From DATDAH01 sp036525535 (lineage in GTDB: Bacteria; Actinomycetota; Acidimicrobiia; Acidimicrobiales; DATDAH01): 7,535 nucleotides of DNA. Under the pieces are notes generated by a model. It was not told the DNA's origin and searched no databases. It saw only the letters and a program-made list of their open reading frames with translations. The translations under genes were made by a program, and so were the position numbers. Below are positions 1-6,060 of this stretch, piece by piece. Positions within the stretch are counted from its first letter, which is position 1; every line of letters starts with the position of its first letter. Where the stretch lies: NCBI GenBank assembly GCA_036525535.1, contig DATDAH010000081.1, positions 1 through 7,535 on the forward strand, given 5' to 3'.

Positions 1-360
1 CTGCAGATGATCTGTGCGTCGGGGGACACGACACTGGTCCTGACCCGGCACGTGCGGGAGCGGGGCGACCTGACCGTGGAACGGGCCGTCCAAGATATGA
101 CCGGGCGCCAGGCCGAGGTCTTCGGGTTCCGGGACCGAGGCGTGATCGCGGCCGGAGCGATCGCCGACCTCGTGGTGTTCGCGCTGGACGAGCTCCACTA
201 CGACACCGACGGGTTCGTGAACGACCTCCCCGGCGGCGGCCGAAGGCTGCGCCGCCCCGAAGGGGGCTATCGGGCGACGTTCGTCGACGGCGTCGCCGTC
301 CAGGTCGGGGGCACGCTCACCGGCGAGCTCCCGGGTCGGGTGATCAGCTCACGGGGATGA
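1..360 (+). CDS. D-aminoacylase / N-acyl-D-amino-acid deacylase family amidohydrolase, C-terminal part (5' end outside window)
   Basis: The reading frame is open from base 1 and ends at TGA 358-360, so only the last 119 residues are seen. They align by eye with the C-terminal part of the complete amidohydrolase at 3522-5174: both carry a segment LTVE(R/H)AV, then MTG, then (V/M)FGF, a Gly-rich turn and an ADLVVF / ADVCVF strand. This is the end of the metal-dependent TIM barrel plus the small beta-sandwich typical of Amidohydro_3 enzymes. The fragment appears to begin just after the family's DAGAH motif, so all metal ligands lie upstream of the window. Members hydrolyse N-acyl-D-amino acids or related cyclic and linear amides in the cytoplasm; the substrate here is unknown. 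The gene converges on the monooxygenase and the two overlap by 12 bases at their 3' ends. Confidence 0.85.
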   Translation: MQMICASGDTTLVLTRHVRERGDLTVERAVQDMTGRQAEVFGFRDRGVIAAGAIADLVVFALDELHYDTDGFVNDLPGGGRRLRRPEGGYRATFVDGVAVQVGGTLTGELPGRVISSRG

Positions 361-365
361 GCTGA
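344..365. terminator. hairpin over two convergent stop codons, candidate bidirectional terminator
   Basis: TCAGCTCA (344-351) and TGAGCTGA (358-365) form a perfect 8-bp stem around a 6-base loop (CGGGGA). The stem contains the stop codons of both convergent genes (TGA 358-360 on +, TGA 351-349 on -). No T-tract follows on either strand, so it is not a classical intrinsic terminator. Such U-less hairpins between convergent genes are often inferred to end transcription in high-GC bacteria; that role is inference. Confidence 0.5.
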
Positions 366-1854
366 GGTCGCGTCGGCGGGTGGTCTCCGCCACCCGGCCG
401 AGGAGCTTGGTCATGAACCGATAGCGGTAGTTGCCGTAGGGCCACTGGGTCACGACCTTGCCCGAGGGTGAGGTGAAGTAGTTGTTGCTCATGGTCCAGG
501 AGGTGCCCTCCATGCGGGCCTGGAGCCAGCGGTACCAGCGGGCCTCGAAGCGGGGCTTGACCTCGACGGCGGTGACCCGCTCCCGGATCATGCGTTTGAT
601 CGCCCGCACGGCGTACTCGGCCTGGCTCTCGAGCATGATCACGATCTCGCCGCCGTTGGTGCCCGGCCCGTAGAGCATGAAGAAGTTGGGGAACGTGGGC
701 ACGGTGATCCCGAGGTAGGCCCTCGGCTCGTCCCCCCAGATCTCCTGCAGCGTGCGGCCGTCGCGGCCCACGACGCGGAGGCGGGCGAGGTAGTCGGCCG
801 GCTTGAAGCCGGTGGCCATGATGATGAGGTCGACGGCCCGCTCGACCCCGTCGCTGTCGACGATGCCGGTGGGGGTCACCGAGGCCACGGCCCGGGGGAC
901 GAGCTCGACGTTGTCCTTCTTGAGGGCGGGATAGAAGGTGCTGGCGAAGACGGGCCGTTTACCGGGATACGGGTACGTCGGCGTGACCGCCTCCCGCAGC
1001 TCGGGGTGGTCGGCGAACTGGCGGGCGATGTAGTCGCGGCAGAACTGCTCGCGGTCGGCGTTCATCTTGGTGCCGGGCCGGTAGAGCGCACCCCGGAACA
1101 GGCTCTTCTCCAGCAGGTACTTGAGCCGCCAGCGCTCCCGCCGGCGCCGCCACGGCTTGGCGAACGCCGCCTGCTCCTCGTCGGTGAGGTCGCGCTCGCC
1201 CTTGGGCATGATCCAGCCCGGCTCCCGCTGGAACACGTAGAGCTGTTCCACGATCGGCCGGATGGCCGGCACGACCTGGGTGGCCGAGGACCCGGTGCCG
1301 ACCACGGCCACGGTCTTGCCGGTGAGGTCGTGCTGGTGCTCCCAGCGGGCGGTGTGGAAGGCCGGTCCGGCGAAGTCGTCGAGGCCAGGCCAGTCCGGAT
1401 ACCGGGGCACGTTGAGGAAGCCGACTCCGCTCACGACCACATGGCACTCGTCAACGGTCCCGTCCTCGAGCCGGACGGCCCACAGGTGGCGCTCCTCGTC
1501 CCACGTGGCCGACTCGACCGGGGTCCCGAGGTGGAGGTGGGGGCGTAGGCCGAACTCGTCGACCGTCTCCTCGAGGTACTTCTGCAGCTCGGGCTGCCGG
1601 GCGTGGGTACGCGTCCACTGGTGGGGCTTGAAGGAGAAGCAGTAGAGGTGCGAGCCGACGTCGACTTCGGCCCCGGGGTAGGTGTTGTCCCACCAGGTCC
1701 CGCCGATGCCGAGGGACGACTCGTAGATGGTGAACGTGTCGATGCCGGCCTGCTTCAGCTTCACGCCCATGGCGATCCCGCCGAACCCGGCGCCGACCAC
1801 CGCCACCCGAGGGGTCCCCGCGGGACCAAAGAGGTCCTCGGCGGCGGGCTTCAC
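349..1854 (-). CDS. FAD/NADPH-dependent Baeyer-Villiger-type monooxygenase (class B flavoprotein)
   Basis: The 501-residue protein has the full class B flavoprotein layout. An FAD-binding Rossmann motif GAGFGG lies at 21-26. At 51-65 it matches the [A/G]GxW....[F/Y]P[G/M]xxxD signature, ending PGAEVD. The Baeyer-Villiger fingerprint FxGxxxHxxxW is FAGPAFHTARW at 161-171; the next residue is Glu172 where Pro or Asp is usual. An NADPH-binding GTGSSA follows at 186-191, then an ATGF motif at 347-350. Family enzymes insert one oxygen of O2 next to a carbonyl, turning ketones into esters or cyclic ketones into lactones. Natural substrate cannot be read from sequence. The start is GTG at 1854 with no Shine-Dalgarno; a TTGACA box 30-35 bases upstream suggests a leaderless start. 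It lies 62 bases downstream of kwaB but is unlikely to share its role. Confidence 0.9.
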   Translation of the reverse strand: MKPAAEDLFGPAGTPRVAVVGAGFGGIAMGVKLKQAGIDTFTIYESSLGIGGTWWDNTYPGAEVDVGSHLYCFSFKPHQWTRTHARQPELQKYLEETVDEFGLRPHLHLGTPVESATWDEERHLWAVRLEDGTVDECHVVVSGVGFLNVPRYPDWPGLDDFAGPAFHTARWEHQHDLTGKTVAVVGTGSSATQVVPAIRPIVEQLYVFQREPGWIMPKGERDLTDEEQAAFAKPWRRRRERWRLKYLLEKSLFRGALYRPGTKMNADREQFCRDYIARQFADHPELREAVTPTYPYPGKRPVFASTFYPALKKDNVELVPRAVASVTPTGIVDSDGVERAVDLIIMATGFKPADYLARLRVVGRDGRTLQEIWGDEPRAYLGITVPTFPNFFMLYGPGTNGGEIVIMLESQAEYAVRAIKRMIRERVTAVEVKPRFEARWYRWLQARMEGTSWTMSNNYFTSPSGKVVTQWPYGNYRYRFMTKLLGRVAETTRRRDLSSSP

Positions 1855-1861
1855 GGCCGCA

Positions 1862-1889
1862 AGGATGACGGACCTGTTAGATCTGTCAA
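1862..1889 (-). promoter_or_regulatory. candidate promoter of the monooxygenase gene
   Basis: On the minus strand a perfect -35 box TTGACA (1889-1884) is followed after 16 bases by CATCCT (1867-1862), a weak -10 match. Seven bases then lead directly to the GTG at 1854, so transcription would begin at or next to the start codon. This fits the absence of a Shine-Dalgarno sequence and would separate the monooxygenase transcript from kwaAB. The -10 is poor, so this is tentative. Confidence 0.4.
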
Positions 1890-1916
1890 GTGACCCCGTT
1901 CGCCAGCGAGCGACGA

Positions 1917-2843
1917 CTACGAGGTCAGTCCGGTGACGGCCTTCCGCTGCGCTTCGAACACTTCATCGGTGAGCGGGCCGCGGTAGAGGTCCTCGCTGAG
2001 GAGCTGCAGGAACGAGAAGCGCTCGGCTGGATCGAACACGAGCTTCTCGCCTCGGACAATGGCGTCAGGCGGCAAACCGACCTTCTTGGCGTAGCGAGCG
2101 ACCATTCTCACGTCGACGCCCTTCAGGTGTCCGCGGCGGCTGATCTCGCGCAGTCGTCGCCACGTCCGCGTGTCGTCTCGCGTGACTCGCCGAAGGTCAG
2201 CCTCACTCTCCTCATCCATGGGCAGATGGTCGGTGATGCCACGCATCCAGGCGTCGACGTGCTTCTCGATCAAGCCGATCTCGCGGAAGAGCCGCTCGAA
2301 ACCGACCTGGTTCAGAATGACGGCCCGCGCCTTGCCGAGCAGCACATCGAAGCCGGGCGAGAAGCTGAACGTCGGCGCATCGATCCGAGTCAGTCGCTCA
2401 CCGCCGAGCGCGAGCATCCGGCCTTTCTGAAACCCGATGCGAGGGTCCGTCCGCCGCACGAGGACGGTGCGATCCTCGTCGCCGACGATGACGGCGTAGA
2501 ACTGGATGCGCAGATCGAGGTCTTTGGGCGGCGTGACCGGAAGGGTCGCCGCGGAGTCCGCCAGGCCGCTCAGATCCGAGAGCTCGCTCCGGTCCTCGTC
2601 ATCGAGCACGAAGGCCTGCCGCCGCTCGAGCTCGGCATCGGCTGTATAGGCGACCTCCTCCCTCGTCCCGAGATCCTCGACGCAGGCCCTCGCGAGGTCG
2701 CGAAACCCGTCGGCGGCATCCTGCGCTACGGCGAGCTTGGACAGCTCGAGATCGCCGCCTCCATCGACGCGACCGACGACCACGGACACGGCCTCGTCGA
2801 TCTTGTTCGCAATCTCGGTGGCGACCTCACCCAGCCTCGGCAT
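1917..2843 (-). CDS. kwaB: Kiwa anti-phage defence protein KwaB (DUF4868)
   Basis: Second gene of a Kiwa system. With the start used here the protein has 308 residues, close to the roughly 315 residues I recall for KwaB. The DUF4868 core is seen as an aliphatic strand (LRIQFYAVIV, 111-120), an FSPGFDVLLG turn at 161-170, the strand AVILNQ and the helix GFERLFRE (174-188). The C-terminal signature FLQLLSEDLYRGPLT (278-292) resembles the ending LL-(N/S)-(D/E)-D-x-Y/L-x-S/G-x-LT of family members. There is no signal peptide or membrane helix, so it is cytoplasmic. In studied Kiwa systems KwaB is the effector: it binds DNA and, with the membrane sensor KwaA, blocks phage replication and late gene expression. 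ATG 2843 was chosen because AGGAGGAG sits 7 bases before it; an in-frame ATG at 2867 (8 residues longer) overlaps the kwaA stop as ATGA and is the alternative. GC is lower than in neighbouring genes. Confidence 0.85.
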   Translation of the reverse strand: MPRLGEVATEIANKIDEAVSVVVGRVDGGGDLELSKLAVAQDAADGFRDLARACVEDLGTREEVAYTADAELERRQAFVLDDEDRSELSDLSGLADSAATLPVTPPKDLDLRIQFYAVIVGDEDRTVLVRRTDPRIGFQKGRMLALGGERLTRIDAPTFSFSPGFDVLLGKARAVILNQVGFERLFREIGLIEKHVDAWMRGITDHLPMDEESEADLRRVTRDDTRTWRRLREISRRGHLKGVDVRMVARYAKKVGLPPDAIVRGEKLVFDPAERFSFLQLLSEDLYRGPLTDEVFEAQRKAVTGLTS

Positions 2844-2850
2844 CGTGTCG

Positions 2851-2858
2851 CTCCTCCT
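2851..2858 (-). promoter_or_regulatory. strong Shine-Dalgarno that decides the kwaB start
   Basis: AGGAGGAG on the minus strand ends 7 bases before ATG 2843. It lies inside the 5' coding part of the longer alternative ORF (ATG 2867), which itself has no comparable ribosome site. This favours the 2843 start, 20 bases after the kwaA stop. Confidence 0.7.
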
Positions 2859-2863
2859 GATGG

Positions 2864-3418
2864 TCATGAGAAACCGGATGGCTTCGAGTCGGTGGGCCGC
2901 TCGACCAGAAGCGAGGCCCCGAGCTGGACGAGGGGTCGAGGCCCCGACCAGTTGCTGACCTCAGTCCGGGCGAGCAGGTAGTAGGTCACTCCCGTGTCGG
3001 TCGTCGCCTCGTACACCCGGTAGCCCACGAGATACAGCAACGGATTGACGAACACCTTCCCGGTCGCAATGTGGATCTGGATGATCAGGCCCAGCGAAAT
3101 GGCCACGACCAGGTTCTGCTCGAACGATTCGCCGACGTCGACCACGGCGGCGAGGAGATAGCTGCCGACGTACCCGACGACATCACTGCCCAGGTCCCGA
3201 ATGTCCTCCAGCGTGAACGGCTCAGGATTGCCGCGAGCGATGAGGGCGACCGCAACGAACCCGACCACGCAGCCGGCGAGGGCGGGAAGGGCGAACACGA
3301 CGAACCACGCCGCGTCGTCGCGGGCCTTGAAAGCCAGGAGCGCCAACGCCGGAGCGAAGGACAGGAGACCGAGCTCGAGGCGGACAGGAAGTGACCCGCG
3401 ACGGGGGGGCCGATTCAC
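2864..3418 (-). CDS. kwaA: Kiwa anti-phage defence membrane protein KwaA
   Basis: The 184-residue protein has four hydrophobic segments, near residues 14-31, 36-61, 80-95 and 102-131, and a polar C-terminal tail. The tail follows the family-typical block NPLLYLVGYRVYEA (125-138), then a TGVTYYLLAR strand (142-151). This small four-helix architecture, the NPLL-x-x-x-GY-x-x-Y motif and the adjacent DUF4868 gene identify KwaA. In known Kiwa systems KwaA sits in the inner membrane, senses phage-caused membrane disturbance and works in a complex with KwaB. GTG 3418 is the only usable initiator before the first helix; an in-frame TAA lies upstream and no clear Shine-Dalgarno is present. Codons 4-6 contain a run of seven C. 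The TGA stop (2866-2864) overlaps an ATG at 2867, so translation of kwaA and kwaB is probably coupled. GC is low for the window. Confidence 0.82.
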   Translation of the reverse strand: MNRPPRRGSLPVRLELGLLSFAPALALLAFKARDDAAWFVVFALPALAGCVVGFVAVALIARGNPEPFTLEDIRDLGSDVVGYVGSYLLAAVVDVGESFEQNLVVAISLGLIIQIHIATGKVFVNPLLYLVGYRVYEATTDTGVTYYLLARTEVSNWSGPRPLVQLGASLLVERPTDSKPSGFS

Positions 3419-3492
3419 GGTCGACCACCGACGACCGACGGGGCGTGGTTACGTCGCGTCCGAACGGCAGCCCAATTCGCACCAGTCGTCAT
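3415..3492 (-). other. possible 25-codon upstream ORF coupled to kwaA
   Basis: An ATG at 3492 opens a 25-codon frame whose TGA (3417-3415) overlaps the kwaA GTG start as GTGA. It has no Shine-Dalgarno, but the ATG lies 5 bases after a TACCTT -10 candidate, which fits a leaderless start. Translation running to this stop could feed ribosomes onto the otherwise unassisted kwaA start. Nothing in the peptide is recognisable, and it may be chance. Confidence 0.15.
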
Positions 3493-3497
3493 ACCGG

Positions 3498-3525
3498 AAG
3501 GTACCGACGAGCTGTGACCGGTCAG
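3498..3525 (-). promoter_or_regulatory. candidate kwaAB promoter
   Basis: On the minus strand CTGACC (3525-3520, four of six matches to TTGACA) is separated by 16 bases from TACCTT (3503-3498), which fits TANNNT. Transcription would start near 3492, about 74 bases before the kwaA GTG. The -35 half overlaps both the stop codon of the upstream amidohydrolase and the palindrome TGACCGGTCA. The 103-base gap (3419-3521) otherwise holds only this and a 6-bp CGGTCG/CGACCG inverted repeat (3418-3423 with 3432-3437) next to the kwaA start. Confidence 0.35.
3515..3524. repeat. 10-bp perfect palindrome TGACCGGTCA over the kwaAB -35 candidate
   Basis: TGACCGGTCA is a perfect palindrome that includes the amidohydrolase stop codon (3524-3522) and most of the candidate -35 of kwaAB. 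It could be a repressor site, but a 10-base palindrome can occur by chance in GC-rich DNA. Confidence 0.3.
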
Positions 3526-5174
3526 GCGAGGTCCGGACGCCTTCCCGGGCGGAGGGCCGGCGAGTCGAGCTGGCTGCCGTCGAGGCGGATGGGAGTGCCG
3601 TTGACCAGGACGTGGCGGACGCCGGTGGGGTCTTCGGCGGTCAGGCGTTCGGCGTCGGCGGGGAAGTCGCGGACTCGGCGGACGGGGCCGGGGCCGACGG
3701 TGGTGGGGTCGAAGACGCAGACGTCGGCCCAGTTGCCTTCGCGCAGGTAGCCGCGGCCGGCGAAGCCGAACATGTCGGCGGGCTCGCCAGTCATCTTGTG
3801 CACAGCGTGCTCGACGGTCAGCACCTCTCGCTCGCGAACCCACTTCTCCAAGAGGTCGGTGAAGAGGGGGGCGTCGCAGAGCTGGTCGACGTGGGCGCCG
3901 GCGTCGGACAGTCCGAGAGCCACGCTGTCCGTGGTCAGCAATGCTCCCACCGCGACGGCGTCGTCGTTGGCGATGTAGGCCCGGAACCTTGTGCTGAGGT
4001 CCTCGGTGAGGGCGAGCTCGCACATGACGTCGAGCGGCTGCTTGCCCTGCTCCTCGGCCAGATCCGTGACCCGCCTGCCCTCCAACTCCGGGAACCGGGC
4101 GGACTCACTCACCTCGAACGTCTCCCACCTCGGCTTCATCTTCGCCTGCTCGAGATCAGCGGCCGCTCGGGCCCGCCAGTCGGGGTCGGCGTAGGCGGCG
4201 AGGCGCGCCCCGCGGTCCTGTTCGAGGAGCTCGCCGAAGACCTGGCCCACGTTGAGGCTGTACGCGTCGGCCATCGTGAACTGCATGGTCAGCGGTCGGG
4301 GCGTGACCTGGGGCCAGACGTCGGCGCCCCGGGCCAGGCCCTCGTGGTGGAGGTCGACGGTGGGCTGGTGCGCGCCGTCGGGCCTCGTGAACAGCGGATA
4401 GGTGAACGGGCGGCCGATGCGGAGCGACCAGTCGTACACGTCGGCGTACTCGCACTGCTTGCCGGGTGTGATGAGCACCACGCCCTTGCCCGCCTCGCCG
4501 GCGGCCAGGAACAGCGCCTCGACCTCCGCGTCGTCGGCGAAGCGGCTGGGGACAGGCTTGCCGTCGACGCCGCGGTGGGCAAAGGAGAAGGACGTCGAGA
4601 AGCCGGCGCCGCCGGCCGCGATGCCCGCCTTCACCAGCGCGGCCATGCGGGCCACTTCCTCCGGCGTGGCCGCCCGCTCGTAGGCAGCGTCGCCCATGAC
4701 GTACAGGCGCAGCGGCGAGTGGCCCACGTACGCCGTGAAGTTCAGCAGCGTCCCCCGCCGGGCCACGGTGTCGAGGTACTCCGGGAACGTCTCGAAGTCC
4801 CACTCGATCCCCTCGGCGAGCGTGTCGACGTCCATGTCCTCGACGTTCTCGAGGGTCCGGGCGATGACGTCGTGGTGCTCGGCCCGAGTGGGGGCGATGG
4901 CGAAGCCGCAGTTGCCCGCCACCACCGTCGTCACCCCGTGCGAGGACGTTGGCCGGAGCCTTGGGTCCCAGAAGACCTGGGCGTCGTAGTGGGTGTGGAT
5001 GTCGATGAAGCCGGGGGCGACCACGCATCCGGAGGCGTCCAACTCACGCTCGCCACCGTTGATGTCGGGGCCGATCTCGACGATGCGCCCGCCCTCGATC
5101 GCCACGTCGGCCGGGTGGCCGTCGGCCCCGGTGCCGTCGACGACCGTGCCGCCCCGGATGACGAGCTCAGCCAC
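3522..5174 (-). CDS. D-aminoacylase-family amidohydrolase (Amidohydro_3)
   Basis: The complete 550-residue enzyme is of usual length for N-acyl-D-amino-acid deacylase-like proteins. The N-terminal beta-sandwich strand contains VIRGGTVVDGTG (5-16). The metal-binding strand is GFIDIHTHYD (55-64) with His60 and His62. NCGF at 88-91 carries the Cys (Cys89) that is a metal ligand in D-aminoacylases. DAGAH at 424-428 supplies the catalytic Asp424, and the C-terminal sandwich has ADVCVFDP (483-490). These enzymes hydrolyse N-acyl-D-amino acids or related amides in the cytoplasm; substrate not predictable. It starts at GTG 5174, with GGGAG 7 bases upstream, and overlaps the SDR stop by 8 bases (GTGGCTGA), so the two genes form one translationally coupled unit. 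It is a paralogue of the fragment at 1-360. Confidence 0.88.
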   Translation of the reverse strand: MAELVIRGGTVVDGTGADGHPADVAIEGGRIVEIGPDINGGERELDASGCVVAPGFIDIHTHYDAQVFWDPRLRPTSSHGVTTVVAGNCGFAIAPTRAEHHDVIARTLENVEDMDVDTLAEGIEWDFETFPEYLDTVARRGTLLNFTAYVGHSPLRLYVMGDAAYERAATPEEVARMAALVKAGIAAGGAGFSTSFSFAHRGVDGKPVPSRFADDAEVEALFLAAGEAGKGVVLITPGKQCEYADVYDWSLRIGRPFTYPLFTRPDGAHQPTVDLHHEGLARGADVWPQVTPRPLTMQFTMADAYSLNVGQVFGELLEQDRGARLAAYADPDWRARAAADLEQAKMKPRWETFEVSESARFPELEGRRVTDLAEEQGKQPLDVMCELALTEDLSTRFRAYIANDDAVAVGALLTTDSVALGLSDAGAHVDQLCDAPLFTDLLEKWVREREVLTVEHAVHKMTGEPADMFGFAGRGYLREGNWADVCVFDPTTVGPGPVRRVRDFPADAERLTAEDPTGVRHVLVNGTPIRLDGSQLDSPALRPGRRPDLA

Positions 5175-5961
5175 CGTCCCGCTCCCGCTGAGCCGTCGAG
5201 AAGAGGAGCTTGGTCAGGTCAGGTGGCGGGCCGGCCGTGGATCCGCCGTCGACGGGCAGGATCGCGCCGGTGATGTGGGCCGCCTTGTCGCTGGCCAGGA
5301 AGACGACGGCGTGGGCCGCCTCCTCCGGCGCCCCCTTGCGCTGCAGCGGCTGCGTGTAGCGCACGATGGGCTCGATGTCGTAGGTCGTCATGGCGGTGAC
5401 GATGTGGCCCGGGGCGATGCAGTTGACCCGGATCCCGTAGCGACCGAGGTCCGAGGCGATCGCCCGGGTGAAGTGGATGACGGCGGCCTTGGCCGCCTGG
5501 TAGACGACGAGGCCGGGGCTGGCGTCGATGCCGGCGATCGACGAGTTGTTGACGATCACCCCGCCGCCGTGCTCCTTCATGTGCCGGGCGGCCCGCTGGC
5601 TGCCGACCATGGTCCCGTAGACGTTGATGTCCATCTCCCGGCGGAAGCCGGCGAGGTCGTCGTGGAGGAACGGCGTCATCGGCGAGCCGACGCCGGCGTT
5701 GTTGAACATGACGTGGAGGCCGCCGAACCGCTCGACGGTGGCGTCGACCAGCGCCTGGACCTGCTCGGGCTCGCTCACGTCGGTCCGCTGGAAGGCGGCG
5801 GCATCCCCCAGGTCGGCGGCCACCTGCTCGCCCCGCTCGGCGTCGACGTCGCCGATGACGACCTGAGCACCCTCGGCCACGAACCGCTCGGCGGTCGCCT
5901 GCCCGATGCCGGCGGCACCCCCCGTGACGATGGCGACCTTGCCGTCGAGCTCGCCGGTCAC
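5167..5961 (-). CDS. short-chain dehydrogenase/reductase (SDR) family oxidoreductase
   Basis: A classical 264-residue SDR. The cofactor motif TGGAAGIG is at 13-20, with acidic Asp38 after the second strand, which favours NAD(H). NNAG is at 87-90. The catalytic Ser141 sits in NNSSIAG and Tyr154 and Lys158 in YQAAK, followed by the PGHIVTAM loop (184-191) and the typical end ILPVDGGS (234-241). It should interconvert a secondary alcohol and a ketone in the cytoplasm; it is close to 3-oxoacyl-ACP reductase or hydroxysteroid dehydrogenase types, but the substrate is open. GTG 5961 was chosen because the protein then starts at the usual distance from the first strand and GGGGG lies 7 bases upstream. 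The longer in-frame GTG at 6009 (16 residues more) falls inside the hairpin at 6003-6046. The stop overlaps the amidohydrolase start. Confidence 0.9.
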   Translation of the reverse strand: MTGELDGKVAIVTGGAAGIGQATAERFVAEGAQVVIGDVDAERGEQVAADLGDAAAFQRTDVSEPEQVQALVDATVERFGGLHVMFNNAGVGSPMTPFLHDDLAGFRREMDINVYGTMVGSQRAARHMKEHGGGVIVNNSSIAGIDASPGLVVYQAAKAAVIHFTRAIASDLGRYGIRVNCIAPGHIVTAMTTYDIEPIVRYTQPLQRKGAPEEAAHAVVFLASDKAAHITGAILPVDGGSTAGPPPDLTKLLFSTAQRERDGG

Positions 5962-6002
5962 GTCAGGACCCCCGCAGGCCAGTTCGGCCGGGTCGTGACG
6001 AA

Positions 6003-6046
6003 CTGGCACCTGATCTGCCGCCCATGACCGGAAGATCAGGGGCCAG
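6003..6046 (-). terminator. large hairpin after the aldo/keto reductase gene, candidate terminator
   Basis: CTGGCACCTGATCT (6003-6016) pairs with AGATCAGGGGCCAG (6033-6046): 14 positions with one mismatch (A6008 against G6041), loop of 16 bases. It begins 14 bases after the reductase stop at 6061, reading on the minus strand, and is followed by only a short T-poor run. It may end the reductase transcript, act as an attenuator before the SDR, or stabilise a processed end. The symmetry itself is seen directly; the function is inferred. Confidence 0.55.
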
Positions 6047-6060
6047 AACGGGCCGGCTGC

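Noticed and set aside
1898..1913. CGTTCGC / GCGAGCG near-inverted repeat after kwaB as a terminator
   Set aside because: The arms mismatch and would leave almost no loop, so a stable hairpin is unlikely.
1890..2981. 363-codon open frame on the plus strand opposite kwaB
   Set aside because: There is no recognisable domain, and the minus strand encodes the DUF4868 protein with good family features and a strong ribosome site.
1917..3536. Target-site duplication around kwaAB (GAGGTC near 1921 and near 3528)
   Set aside because: Only six bases are shared and the contexts differ; this is expected by chance in GC-rich sequence, and no transposase or integrase is present.
3201..5273. 690-codon open frame on the plus strand
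   Set aside because: It is antisense to the whole D-aminoacylase gene, which has clear catalytic motifs. The plus-strand translation is low-complexity and rich in Gly, Arg, Val and Asp, as expected of a shadow frame in GC-rich DNA.
4993..6027. 344-codon open frame on the plus strand opposite the SDR
   Set aside because: It covers an SDR with all catalytic residues on the minus strand and runs across the hairpin; it is a GC-driven shadow.
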